Positions 1-6,793 of a stretch of 21,094 bases of DNA are shown here, one piece after another. The notes below the pieces were generated by a model that was given only the letters and a program-made list of their open reading frames with translations, ran no database searches and had not been told where the DNA came from. The DNA is from an uncultured Collinsella sp. (GTDB lineage: Bacteria > Actinomycetota > Coriobacteriia > Coriobacteriales > Coriobacteriaceae). The stretch's first letter is position 1. Each line of letters begins with the position of its first letter. The translations under genes and the position numbers were made by a program. The stretch lies in NCBI GenBank assembly GCA_900541665.1, contig UQKV01000038.1, forward strand, positions 1 to 21,094, written 5' to 3'.

Positions 1-335
1 GCTGGTGGATTAACAATCGAGAAATCGTAGACCACCGAGGTCACCTTCTCCCCGCGGTGCTCATACGAAAAACCCTGGGCACGGTCGTTTTTGCCCTGGA
101 AAAACGCCTGGCCGGGAAGCCCCGCCGTGTCCTTAACGTAGGTACCCGATCCACGACGGCTGGTAATTAGACCTTCCTCGGTGATTTGCTCGATAGCTCG
201 TTTGACAGTGATTTTGGAAACGCTATAGAGCTCACAGAACTCAACGACGGTGGGAAGCTTGTCGCCCGGTTTAAGAGCGCCATCCTCGATACTTCGACGA
301 ATATCTGCAGCTATCGCCTCGTATTTGGGAATCAT
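1..335 (-). CDS. GntR/HutC-family transcriptional regulator (partial, C-terminus beyond window)
   Basis: Reading the minus strand from ATG at 335 gives an open frame that runs off the window edge (111 codons visible). It begins MIPKYEAIAADIRRSIEDGA and continues with LKPGDKLPTVVEFCELYSVSKITVKRAIEQI in two blocks, the classic GntR winged helix-turn-helix at about residues 4-70. GSGTYV then leads into what should be a UTRA ligand-binding domain of the HutC subfamily. A good Shine-Dalgarno (AAAGGAGG, minus strand, 347-340) sits just upstream of the ATG. It is divergent from the beta-glucoside PTS operon, so by analogy with similar loci it probably represses that operon in the absence of a phosphorylated sugar effector. 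The family call is firm; the effector and targets are inferred. Confidence 0.9.
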   Translation of the reverse strand, partial: MIPKYEAIAADIRRSIEDGALKPGDKLPTVVEFCELYSVSKITVKRAIEQITEEGLITSRRGSGTYVKDTAGLPGQAFFQGKNDRAQGFSYEHRGEKVTSVVYDFSIVNPP

Positions 336-365
336 GGAACCTCCTTTCCGACATATATGAATACA

Positions 366-407
366 AAAAGTAAGTATAACCCTCAACAGGGCATCCATAT
401 TACTTTT
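366..407. promoter_or_regulatory. Candidate operator: inverted repeat over the GntR promoter
   Basis: Perfect 8-base inverted arms AAAAGTAA (366-373) and TTACTTTT (400-407) flank 26 bases. A smaller CCCT/AGGG hairpin (380-391) sits almost at the centre. On the minus strand a TATACT -10 box (378-373) overlaps the left arm, and the expected -35 position (about 396-402) overlaps the right arm. A repressor bound here would therefore block the regulator's own promoter. The repeat is read directly; the operator role is inferred. Confidence 0.4.
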
Positions 408-444
408 ATCTAAGAAGTTCGAGAAAGAAAAAAGAAAAAGACGC

Positions 445-472
445 TTTACATTTAAAATTAGAGCGCTATAGT
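445..472 (+). promoter_or_regulatory. Sigma-70-type promoter of the beta-glucoside operon
   Basis: TTTACA (445-450) and TATAGT (467-472) are separated by 16 bases. An A-rich tract at about 421-441 lies just upstream, like an UP element. The start codon of the first gene is about 168 bases downstream, so the transcript would have a long structured leader. It is the best -35/-10 pair in the window. Confidence 0.6.
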
Positions 473-511
473 TTAAGCAACGAACGGAATCCTTCCGCAC
501 AACAGGATCGA

Positions 512-609
512 CCGTTTGGGGACGGTTTTGTTTTGGCGGGTTGGATATCGGTATGGCCGGTGCGCGCCCGCGCCGGATAACCTGCCAAAGCAAACCCGTC
601 TCCAACCGG
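512..609. repeat. Long imperfect palindrome in the bgl leader (GGGAC-type element A)
   Basis: Arms 512-542 and 579-609 match as inverted repeats at 26 of 31 positions. Three of the five differences still give G-U pairs in RNA. The space between holds a further near-palindrome (CCGGTGCGCG 557-566 against CCCGCGCCGG 567-576). The left arm carries GGGGACGG followed by TTTTGTTTTGGCGGGTT; the right arm carries the same motif inverted (CCTGCCAAAGCAAACCCGTC). It lies between promoter and start codon, so it would fold in the mRNA leader. A small CGGAA/TTCCG hairpin at 485-497 precedes it. Confidence 0.75.
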
Positions 610-639
610 AAGCTCTAGAACACGAAAGCGAGGACTTTG

Positions 640-2040
640 ATGGCACAGTATCAGCTGCCCAACGACTTCTTCTTTGGCGCTGCTATGTCCGGCCCGCAGA
701 CTGAGGGTCAGTGGAACCAGGGCGGCAAGCTCGAGAACCTGTGGGACACCTGGTCCATCCAGGATCTGGGTTCGTTCTACAACCGCGTTGGCTCTTACGC
801 CGGCAATGACTTTATGGCCAAGTACCAGGAAGACCTTCGCATTTTGAAGGACTTGGGTCTGGATACCTATCGCACTTCCATCCAGTGGAGCCGTCTGCTC
901 GATGCCGACGGCAACCTCAACGAGGAAGGTGCCGCGTGGTATCACGAGTTGTTCCGCGCCTCTCGCGAAGCCGGCTTGGAGCCGTTTGTCAACTTGTACC
1001 ACTTTGACATGCCCACCTACCTCTTTAACCGTGGCGGCTGGGAGAGCCGTGAGGTTGTCGAGGCTTACGCACATTACGCCGACGTCGCCTTCCACGAGTT
1101 TGGCCAGGAGATTAAGTACTGGTTCACCTTTAACGAGCCCATCGTCGAGCCCGAGCAGCGCTATCAGGAGGGCGTGTGGTTCCCGCAGCTCCACGACTTC
1201 AACCGCGCCCGCACCGTGCAGTATCACATCTCGCTGGCGCACGCGCTGGCCGTGGCCAACTATCGTCGCGCCTATGACGAGGGCGCTATTCGCGCCGATG
1301 CCAAGATCGGCATGATCAACTGCTTTACCCCGGTCTACACCAAGGAGAACCCCAGCGAGGCGGACCTCGAGGCCGTGCGCATGACCAGCGGCATCAACAA
1401 CCGCTGGTGGCTCGACCTCATCACCAAGGGCGAGCTTCCTGCCGACGTGCTCGACAGCCTGGCCGAGGGCGGCGTTAAGCTCCCGTTCCGCGCCGGCGAC
1501 CAAGAGATCCTCAAGCAGGGTGTTGTCGACTGGCTCGGCTGCAACTACTACCACCCCACGCGTGTTCAGGCGCCGGCGAGCAAGGTCGACCAGTACGGCC
1601 TGCCGCACTTTGCCGACGAGTACGTATGGCCCGACGCCGTTATGAACGAGAGCCGCGGCTGGGAGATCTACCCGCAGGGCCTCTACGACTTTGGCATGGA
1701 CTGCGCTAAGAACTACCCCGATCTTGAGTGGTTCGTTTCCGAGAACGGCATCGGCATCATGGACGAATACAAGAACCGTGACGCCGAAGGAACCATCCAG
1801 GATGACTACCGCGTCGACTTTGTACGTCAGCACCTGGAGTGGGTGGCCAAGGCCATCGACGAGGGCGCCAAGTGCCGGGGCTATCACTACTGGGCCGTCA
1901 TCGATAACTGGTCTTGGGCCAATGCCTTTAAGAATCGTTACGGCTTTGTCGAGGTCGATCTCATGGACGGCTACAAGCGCCGCCTTAAGAAGTCGGCGGC
2001 CTGGCTCAAACAGGTCGCCACGACCCACGTGGTTGATTAG
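640..2040 (+). CDS. 6-phospho-beta-glucosidase, glycoside hydrolase family 1
   Basis: This 466-residue GH1 enzyme probably hydrolyses cytoplasmic 6-phospho-beta-glucosides (such as cellobiose-6-phosphate) made by the adjacent PTS. The acid/base motif TFNEP has Glu166, and the nucleophile motif SENGIG has Glu368. Near the C-terminus DNWSWANAFKNRYG has Ser where plain beta-glucosidases have Glu, which favours phosphorylated substrates. The Lys of the usual S-x6-K-x-Y phosphate site appears one position early (see findings). ATG at 640 is preferred over TTG 637 because GAGGA (630-634) is 5 bases upstream. It is first in the operon with IIC, IIB and IIA. GH1 is certain; phospho-specificity is likely; the exact sugar is unknown. 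Confidence 0.92.
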   Translation: MAQYQLPNDFFFGAAMSGPQTEGQWNQGGKLENLWDTWSIQDLGSFYNRVGSYAGNDFMAKYQEDLRILKDLGLDTYRTSIQWSRLLDADGNLNEEGAAWYHELFRASREAGLEPFVNLYHFDMPTYLFNRGGWESREVVEAYAHYADVAFHEFGQEIKYWFTFNEPIVEPEQRYQEGVWFPQLHDFNRARTVQYHISLAHALAVANYRRAYDEGAIRADAKIGMINCFTPVYTKENPSEADLEAVRMTSGINNRWWLDLITKGELPADVLDSLAEGGVKLPFRAGDQEILKQGVVDWLGCNYYHPTRVQAPASKVDQYGLPHFADEYVWPDAVMNESRGWEIYPQGLYDFGMDCAKNYPDLEWFVSENGIGIMDEYKNRDAEGTIQDDYRVDFVRQHLEWVAKAIDEGAKCRGYHYWAVIDNWSWANAFKNRYGFVEVDLMDGYKRRLKKSAAWLKQVATTHVVD

Positions 2041-2045
2041 CGACC

Positions 2046-2078
2046 GGGCGAACGCCCAGACCGCGCGCCGCCGCGCGC
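2046..2078. promoter_or_regulatory. Tandem hairpins in the bgl-PTS IIC spacer
   Basis: GGGCG-AA-CGCCC (2046-2057) is followed by GCGCGC-CGCC-GCGCGC (2063-2078) just after the GH1 stop codon. No T-run follows, so these are not typical intrinsic terminators. They may protect or mark a processing site in the polycistronic mRNA. The rest of the 120-base spacer ends in an AGGAG Shine-Dalgarno before 2161. Confidence 0.4.
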
Positions 2079-2160
2079 AACACATGGCACATCTGGTGGC
2101 AGAGGGCGACAGACCACCGTGCGCATAGGAAAAGGCCGGATTTGAAAGTTAGGAGCAATC

Positions 2161-3504
2161 ATGGCCAGTGACAACGGAAAGAGCTTCCTCGACAAGTTTG
2201 CCGAGGTCTCTGCGAAGGTGGGAAACCAGGTTCACCTGCGTTCCCTGCGTGACGCCTTCGCGACCATCACGCCGCTCTATATCCTTGCGGGTATCGCGGT
2301 TCTTATTAACAACGTCGTGTTCCCTCTGTTCCCGCTCGATGCGGCGGGCCTTGCCAACCTTCAGACGTGGGGCTCGGCAATTACGCTGGGCACCCTCAAC
2401 GTCTCTGCCATTATCTTGGCCGGATTGATTGGCTACAGCCTCGCCAAGAACAAGCGTTTCGATAACCCGCTCGCTTGCGTGGTCGTCGCCATCTCTGCCT
2501 TCGTCATCATGATGCCGCAGCAGATCACCGCCTCGCTTGCCGCCACGAGCCCACTGCTCACCGACAAGATCACCTCCGCCGAGGTCACGGGCGCCCTTTC
2601 GACTGCCAACACCGGCACCAACGGTCTGTTCTCGGCTATTATCATCGCCCTGCTTTCCGTCTCGCTCTTCATCAAGATGTCTGGCGTCGAGAAGCTCAAG
2701 GTTAAGCTGGGCGAGGGCGTGCCTCCCGCGGTCTCCAACTCCTTCAACGTCATGATTCCGATGCTGCTTAACCTCGCGGTCTTCGCTCTTGCCGCAGCCC
2801 TGCTCGCCGTGTGCGCCGGCACCGATCTGTGCACCATCATCTCCACGTGCATCTCCAACCCGCTCAAGAGCATCATGAACGCCGGTCCGTGGGCTGTTAT
2901 CCTCATCTACACCCTTGCTAACCTGCTGTTCTGCGTCGGTATTCACCAGTCCACCATCTCTGGCGCTACCGTCGAGCCGATCCTGACCATGCTCATCGTC
3001 GACAACATGGCTACCTTTGCCGCCGGTGGCACCATCCAGCCCGATCACTACATGAACATGCAGATCGTTAACAGCTTCGCCCTCATCGGCGGCTCGGGCT
3101 GCACCCTCATGCTCCTGCTCGACACGCTCCTGTTCTCCAAGAACAAGGCTTCCGAGACCGTTTCCAAGATGGCTATCCTGCCTGGTCTGTTCAACATCAA
3201 CGAGCCGGTTATCTACGGTTACCCCATCGTGTACAACCTGCCGCTCATGATCCCGTTTGTCCTCCTTCCCGACCTGTTCATCGGCATCACCTATGGCCTT
3301 ACCTGCGCAGGCATCATCAGCCCCTGCATCGCCCAGGTGCCCTGGACCATGCCTCCCGTCATCAATGCCCTGCTCGCTACGGGCTTTGACTGGCGCGCTG
3401 GCGTGTGGCAGGCTATCGAGATTGTCATTGGCATGGCCGTCTACCTGCCCTTTATGAAGATTTCCGAGAAGGCAATCGCCAAGCAGGAGGCTCTCGCCGA
3501 GTAG
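2161..3504 (+). CDS. PTS cellobiose/lactose-family transporter subunit IIC
   Basis: This 447-residue membrane permease of the Lac-family PTS (CelB/ChbC type) transports and helps phosphorylate a beta-glucoside or similar disaccharide. It has about ten hydrophobic segments after a short charged N-terminus. The family signature FNINEPVIYGYPIVYN places the conserved Asn347-Glu348 pair near the sugar site, and GIHQSTISGA lies earlier. The length matches the family (about 430-450). The start follows TTAGGAG with normal spacing. IIB and IIA are separate genes downstream, as usual for this family. Likely substrate is cellobiose or another beta-glucoside, judged from the adjacent GH1; chitobiose cannot be excluded. 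Confidence 0.93.
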   Translation: MASDNGKSFLDKFAEVSAKVGNQVHLRSLRDAFATITPLYILAGIAVLINNVVFPLFPLDAAGLANLQTWGSAITLGTLNVSAIILAGLIGYSLAKNKRFDNPLACVVVAISAFVIMMPQQITASLAATSPLLTDKITSAEVTGALSTANTGTNGLFSAIIIALLSVSLFIKMSGVEKLKVKLGEGVPPAVSNSFNVMIPMLLNLAVFALAAALLAVCAGTDLCTIISTCISNPLKSIMNAGPWAVILIYTLANLLFCVGIHQSTISGATVEPILTMLIVDNMATFAAGGTIQPDHYMNMQIVNSFALIGGSGCTLMLLLDTLLFSKNKASETVSKMAILPGLFNINEPVIYGYPIVYNLPLMIPFVLLPDLFIGITYGLTCAGIISPCIAQVPWTMPPVINALLATGFDWRAGVWQAIEIVIGMAVYLPFMKISEKAIAKQEALAE

Positions 3505-3533
3505 AACGCCTAACGTTCGTCCCTTTCACCTTT

Positions 3534-3564
3534 GCGGGCGCCGGTACGCGGCGCCGGTGCCCGC
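3534..3564 (+). promoter_or_regulatory. GC-rich stem-loop between PTS IIC and IIB
   Basis: GCGGGCGCCGG (3534-3544) pairs with CCGGTGCCCGC (3554-3564) at 10 of 11 positions plus one G-U. It is followed by CTCTCTCCC rather than a T-run. It could attenuate or terminate weakly inside the operon, or protect the upstream mRNA 3' end. The IIC-IIB spacer is unusually long (161 bases) for genes whose products act in one pathway. Confidence 0.4.
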
Positions 3565-3634
3565 AGCTCTCTCCCTTGTGTAAAGATGCAGGGGGGTGGG
3601 CACAATAGCCGCAAGGAATAAAACCAGTTGTCGT

Positions 3635-3660
3635 CTGCGCGCCGCGCAGTTATAAGGAGG
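3635..3660 (+). promoter_or_regulatory. Hairpin plus strong Shine-Dalgarno before PTS IIB
   Basis: CTGCGC (3635-3640) and GCGCAG (3644-3649) form a perfect stem. It ends 4 bases before a near-ideal AAGGAGG Shine-Dalgarno (3654-3660), which is 5 bases from the ATG at 3666. A 5' stem here could stabilise a processed IIB-IIA transcript. Confidence 0.45.
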
Positions 3661-3665
3661 AAACC

Positions 3666-3968
3666 ATGAAGAAGATCATGCTCTGCTGCAATGCCGGTAT
3701 GTCCACGAGCCTGCTGGTCCAGAAGATGCAGGCCGAGGTTGCAAACCGTGGTCTGGATATTGAGGTCGAGGCTCGTCCCATGAACGAGGCCCACGATCAC
3801 CTGGACGAGTGCGACATGTTGCTGCTTGGTCCGCAGATCGGCTACACCAAGGGCGATTTTGAGAAGGAGGCCGCCGGTCGTTTTCCGGTCGAGGTCATCA
3901 ACATGGTCGACTACGGCCGCATGAACGCTGCCGGCATCATCGACCACTGCGTCAGCGTGATGGGCTAG
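3666..3968 (+). CDS. PTS cellobiose-family subunit IIB
   Basis: This 100-residue cytoplasmic phosphocarrier accepts phosphate from IIA on a cysteine and passes it to the incoming sugar on IIC. The N-terminus MKKIMLCCNAGMSTSLLV matches the CelA/ChbB phosphorylation loop, with Cys8 (directly before Asn-Ala-Gly) as the likely phospho-cysteine and Cys7 an extra neighbour. Length is typical. Conserved features of the fold include the GPQIGY segment. Start is set by AAGGAGG five bases upstream. IIA begins about 10 bases after its stop. Confidence 0.94.
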   Translation: MKKIMLCCNAGMSTSLLVQKMQAEVANRGLDIEVEARPMNEAHDHLDECDMLLLGPQIGYTKGDFEKEAAGRFPVEVINMVDYGRMNAAGIIDHCVSVMG

Positions 3969-3977
3969 GTGCTCTGC

Positions 3978-4310
3978 ATGGAGGATATGAACGAACTGCA
4001 GATGACCTGCTTTGAGATCATCAGCTACGTCGGTACCGCCAAGAGCATGTACATCAATGCCGTGCAAAAGGCCAAGGAGGGCGATTTTGACGCCGCCGAG
4101 GAGCTTATCAAGCAGGGCGACGAGGCCTATAACGGTGGCCACGATGTTCACATGGGGCTTCTGAAGAAGGAGGCCAACGGCGAACGTAACGGCGAGGCCC
4201 CGTTGATTTTGCTGCATGCCGAGGACCAGATGGCCGGCACCGAGACCATGCGCGTCATGGCGACGGAGCTCATCGAGGTTCACAAGCAGCTGCAGGCACT
4301 TCAGGCCTAG
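3978..4310 (+). CDS. PTS lactose/cellobiose-family subunit IIA
   Basis: This 110-residue helical phosphocarrier takes phosphate from HPr and passes it to IIB. LLHAEDQMAG carries the active-site histidine (His80). The segment AKSMYINAVQKAKEGDFDAAEELIKQ matches helices of ChbA/LacF-type IIA. Start choice is uncertain: GTG 3969, ATG 3978 and ATG 3987 are all in frame. ATG 3978 has a weak AGG (3967-3969) at 8 bases. The GGAGG at 3980-3984 is too close to ATG 3987. The gene is last in the operon, followed by a strong terminator. Confidence 0.92.
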   Translation: MEDMNELQMTCFEIISYVGTAKSMYINAVQKAKEGDFDAAEELIKQGDEAYNGGHDVHMGLLKKEANGERNGEAPLILLHAEDQMAGTETMRVMATELIEVHKQLQALQA

Positions 4311-4329
4311 TCGGCGTTATCGCCGCGAC

Positions 4330-4343
4330 GGACCGTGCGGTCC
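4330..4343. other. Small hairpin before the operon terminator
   Basis: GGACCG-TG-CGGTCC forms a short perfect stem 26 bases before the main terminator of the bgl-PTS operon. It may stabilise the mRNA 3' end; its role is unknown. Confidence 0.35.
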
Positions 4344-4368
4344 AACAGACAACATAGTCCCTTTGACG

Positions 4369-4406
4369 GGCGCCGGGAGCCTCCGCCTCCCGGCGCCTTT
4401 ATTTTT
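4369..4406 (+). terminator. Intrinsic terminator of the bgl-PTS operon
   Basis: Perfect 11-base stem GGCGCCGGGAG (4369-4379) / CTCCCGGCGCC (4387-4397) with a 7-base loop, followed by TTTATTTTT. It closes the GH1-IIC-IIB-IIA unit, so the downstream glucokinase needs its own promoter. Confidence 0.9.
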
Positions 4407-4460
4407 GGGGATGGTCTTGCGCGGCCTGTTGGGCAGCCAATTGCGTTACCCCAGATAAAG

Positions 4461-4498
4461 CCTGCCAAAACAAACCTGTCCCTTTTTGGTAGGTTTTT
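4461..4498. repeat. GGGAC-type palindromic element B upstream of the glucokinase
   Basis: CCTGCCAAAA (4461-4470) and TTTTGGTAGG (4484-4493) form a stem with one G-U pair. The 13-base loop holds CAAACCTGTCCC (GGGACAGGTTTG on the minus strand), and TTTTT follows. It shares CCTGCCAAA-CAAACC-GTC with element A at 581-600. It could also act as a plus-strand terminator, although no gene needing one is seen since 4406. Confidence 0.65.
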
Positions 4499-4511
4499 GC
4501 CTTGGGAGCGG

Positions 4512-4517
4512 TACCAT
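4512..4517 (+). promoter_or_regulatory. Candidate -10 box of the glucokinase gene
   Basis: TACCAT lies 35 bases before the start codon. The same hexamer occurs 39 bases before the pyrophosphatase start. No convincing -35 box is visible at normal spacing, so this is tentative. Confidence 0.3.
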
Positions 4518-4551
4518 ACAGGCAATGTTTAAACGAGAAAGGTGGGCTCCC

Positions 4552-5505
4552 ATGGAACCTAAGCAGTATTACATCGGCATCGACGTCGGCGGCACCTCGG
4601 TTAAGGAGGGCCTGTTCGACGAGGACGGCAACCTGCTTGCCAAGGCCAGCGTGCCCACGCCTCCCATCGTTGACGCTGCGGGCTTTGCCGCGGTGACCGA
4701 GGCTATCGACCAGGTGGTCGCCAAGGCGCAGATTCCGCGCGCCTTTGTGGCAGGCATTGGCCTGGCCGTTCCGTGCCCCATCCCGGCATCGGGCGATGCC
4801 AAGGTCAAGGCCAACATTGCCATTAACCTGCCCGAGCTGAGGATCGCCATTCAGAAGCACTGCCCCGACGCGGTCGTTAAATACGAGAACGATGCCAACG
4901 CCGCCGCCATGGGCGAGGCCTGGCTCGGTTCTGCCAAGGGCGTGCAGAACGTGGTGATGGTCACCATCGGTACCGGCGTGGGCGGCGGCGTTATCGTTAA
5001 CGGCGACGTGGTATCGGGCGTTGTGGGTGCCGGCGGCGAGATTGGCCACATGTGCCTGAACCCGGCCGAGGAGCGCACCTGCGGCTGTGGCGGCCATGGC
5101 CACCTGGAGCAGTATTCCAGCGCCACCGGCGTGGTGAGCAATTACCTGGCCGAGTGCAAGAAGGCGGGCGTCGAGCCCATCGAGCTCACCGGCCCCTCCG
5201 ATTCCAAGGACGTGTTCCAGGCCTGCCGCGAGGGCGACAAGCTCGCGCTGGCAGCTGCCGATACCATGGCTGACTATCTCGGTCGTGCTCTGGCACTTAT
5301 CGCCAACGTGGTCGACCCCGAGATGTTCCTGATCGGTGGCGGCGCGTCCGCTTCGGCCGATGTCTACCTCGATAAGGTTCGCGAGCACTTCCAGCGCTAC
5401 GCGCTTTCCGCCTCGCGCGAGACGCCCATTAAGGTCGCTTCGCTCGGAAACGACGCCGGCATCATCGGTGCCGCCTACGTAGCCCTGCGCGCCGCCGGTA
5501 AATAG
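4552..5505 (+). CDS. ROK-family glucokinase
   Basis: This 317-residue ATP-dependent sugar kinase of the ROK family probably phosphorylates glucose to glucose-6-phosphate. GIDVGGTSVKEG (Asp11, Gly13-Gly14-Thr15) is the N-terminal ATP-phosphate motif. YENDANAAAMGE holds the catalytic Asp114. TIGTGVGGGVIVNG and the GGEIGHMC segment fit the sugar site. The zinc motif is CGCGGHGHLE: His166, Cys177 and Cys179 are present, but the last ligand, usually Cys, is His184. The ATG at 4552 is preferred because AAAGG (4538-4542) precedes it and upstream in-frame starts lack one. It sits beside the beta-glucoside operon, where it could use the free glucose released by GH1. N-acetylglucosamine or another hexose kinase activity is possible. 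Confidence 0.88.
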   Translation: MEPKQYYIGIDVGGTSVKEGLFDEDGNLLAKASVPTPPIVDAAGFAAVTEAIDQVVAKAQIPRAFVAGIGLAVPCPIPASGDAKVKANIAINLPELRIAIQKHCPDAVVKYENDANAAAMGEAWLGSAKGVQNVVMVTIGTGVGGGVIVNGDVVSGVVGAGGEIGHMCLNPAEERTCGCGGHGHLEQYSSATGVVSNYLAECKKAGVEPIELTGPSDSKDVFQACREGDKLALAAADTMADYLGRALALIANVVDPEMFLIGGGASASADVYLDKVREHFQRYALSASRETPIKVASLGNDAGIIGAAYVALRAAGK

Positions 5506-5506
5506 C

Positions 5507-5557
5507 TGGTGCAAGGGGGTCAGGTTACTTTGCACCAACATGGTGCAAAAGGGACAG
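5507..5557. repeat. GGGAC-type palindromic element C after the glucokinase
   Basis: Three copies of one word occur in alternating orientation: TGGTGCAA (5507-5514), TTTGCACCA (5529-5537) and TGGTGCAAA (5541-5549). The last two form a perfect 9-base stem with a 3-base loop. GGGGTCAGGTTAC lies between the first two, and AAAAGGGACAG (5547-5557) follows the third. The architecture parallels element B: stem, GGG-CAGGTT core, inverse stem. Confidence 0.65.
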
Positions 5558-5584
5558 CCTTGGCCCCCATACCTGCCACAAAAT

Positions 5585-5619
5585 ATGCCGTGGCCCTTCC
5601 GTCTGCGAAGGCTCGGCAT
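5585..5619. other. Stem-loop in the glucokinase-pyrophosphatase spacer
   Basis: ATGCCG (5585-5590) pairs with CGGCAT (5614-5619), and GCCCTTC (5593-5599) with GAAGGC (5607-5612, one bulge). No T-run follows. It sits directly upstream of the candidate TACCAT -10 box at 5628-5633 for the pyrophosphatase gene. Confidence 0.4.
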
Positions 5620-5627
5620 CGGCGTGC

Positions 5628-5633
5628 TACCAT
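5628..5633 (+). promoter_or_regulatory. Candidate -10 box of the pyrophosphatase gene
   Basis: TACCAT lies 39 bases before the start codon, matching the hexamer in front of the glucokinase. No good -35 is seen. Confidence 0.3.
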
Positions 5634-5671
5634 AGCTACGTCCAAGTACACATATCAAGTGGAGGATATCC

Positions 5672-6595
5672 ATGGCAAACGTTCTTGTCTTTGGTCACCA
5701 GAACCCCGATAACGACGCCATCATGAGCGCCGTCGTCCTGTCCCAGCTGCTCAACCAGGTTGAGTATGCCGGCAACACCTACGAGGCCTGCGCCCTTGGT
5801 CAGCTTCCGGCCGAGTCCGCCAAGCTGCTCGCCGACGCCGGCATCGCCGAGCCCCGCGTGATCGAGTCCGTCGAGGCCGGTCAGCTCGTCGTCCTCACCG
5901 ACCACAACGAGTCTGCCCAGTCCGTCGCCGGCCTTAAGGACGCCACGGTCTTTGGCGTTGTCGATCATCACCGCATCGGCGACTTCGAGACCGCCGGCCC
6001 GCTGCACTACATCTGCCTGCCCTGGGGCTCCAGCTGCACCATCGTCACCAAGCTCGCCGGCGTGCTCGGCGTTGAGCTTTCCGACGTCCAGGCTAAGCTG
6101 CTGCTCTCGGCCATGATGACCGACACGCTCATGCTCAAGAGCCCCACCACCACCGATGTCGACCGCGCCGTCGCCGCCAAGCTCGGCGAGCAGGTGGGCG
6201 TCGACCCGGTCAAGTTTGGCATGGAGGTCTTCCTCACCCGTCCGTCCGGCTCCTTTACCGCTGCCGAGATGGTCGGCAACGACATCAAGATGTTCGAGCC
6301 CGCCGGCAAGAAGCTGCTCATCGGCCAGTACGAGACTGTCGACAAGACCCGCGCACTCGGCATGATCGACGAGATTCGCGAGGCCATGCGCGCCTACGCT
6401 GCCGAGAAGGGCGCTGACGGCATTGTCCTGTGCATCACCGACATCATGGAGGAGGGCTCGCAGGTCCTGCTCGAGGGCGAGACCGAGGCCGCTCAGAAGG
6501 GCCTGGGCATTGCCGACGAGCACGACGGCGTCTGGATGCCGGACGTCCTCTCCCGTAAGAAGCAGGTCGCTGCCCCCATCATGGCCGCCTGCTAG
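5672..6595 (+). CDS. ppaC: Manganese-dependent inorganic pyrophosphatase (family II)
   Basis: This 307-residue cytoplasmic DHH-superfamily enzyme hydrolyses pyrophosphate to phosphate, pulling biosynthetic reactions forward. All signatures are present: GHQNPDNDA (metal ligands His9, Asp13, Asp15), LTDHNE (Asp77), VVDHHR (Asp98-His99-His100) and the C-terminal phosphate-binding SRKKQ (294-298). Length matches the roughly 309-residue Bacillus and Streptococcus enzymes. There are no inserted CBS or DRTGG regulatory domains, so it should not be nucleotide-regulated. Start is set by GGAGG (5661-5665) six bases upstream. It appears monocistronic, with its own candidate promoter and terminator. Confidence 0.97.
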   Translation: MANVLVFGHQNPDNDAIMSAVVLSQLLNQVEYAGNTYEACALGQLPAESAKLLADAGIAEPRVIESVEAGQLVVLTDHNESAQSVAGLKDATVFGVVDHHRIGDFETAGPLHYICLPWGSSCTIVTKLAGVLGVELSDVQAKLLLSAMMTDTLMLKSPTTTDVDRAVAAKLGEQVGVDPVKFGMEVFLTRPSGSFTAAEMVGNDIKMFEPAGKKLLIGQYETVDKTRALGMIDEIREAMRAYAAEKGADGIVLCITDIMEEGSQVLLEGETEAAQKGLGIADEHDGVWMPDVLSRKKQVAAPIMAAC

Positions 6596-6614
6596 GTTTA
6601 GTTCACTAAACGCC

Positions 6615-6654
6615 ACGACCGGATCGCGGACGCCCCGCGCTCCGGTCGTTTTTT
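6615..6654 (+). terminator. Intrinsic terminator after ppaC
   Basis: ACGACCGGA (6615-6623) pairs with TCCGGTCGT (6641-6649), with an inner GCGG/CCGC extension, and a six-T run at 6649-6654 follows. Confidence 0.88.
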
Positions 6655-6793
6655 GTGCATGGCGCCGCGTCGTCTCTTGGACAGGCGTGCCCGTGCCGTT
6701 GGGCAAATAATGTTCAACCTGTGGTTCCGCTTTTCGGCCACGCCTGCGTGCTTGTCGTGCAGGGTAGGCTAGATGCAAGCGTAATACGTTAGA

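Noticed and set aside
186..413. 75-codon plus-strand frame at the window start
   Set aside because: It overlaps the divergent GntR gene in antisense and runs through its promoter; no ribosome binding site.
466..2085. 539-codon minus-strand frame opposite the GH1 gene
   Set aside because: Antisense shadow of GH1; it also spans the leader palindrome and the promoter region.
4461..4498. Element B as the terminator of the bgl-PTS operon
   Set aside because: A much stronger terminator already exists at 4369-4406, and the element matches the GGGAC repeat family better.
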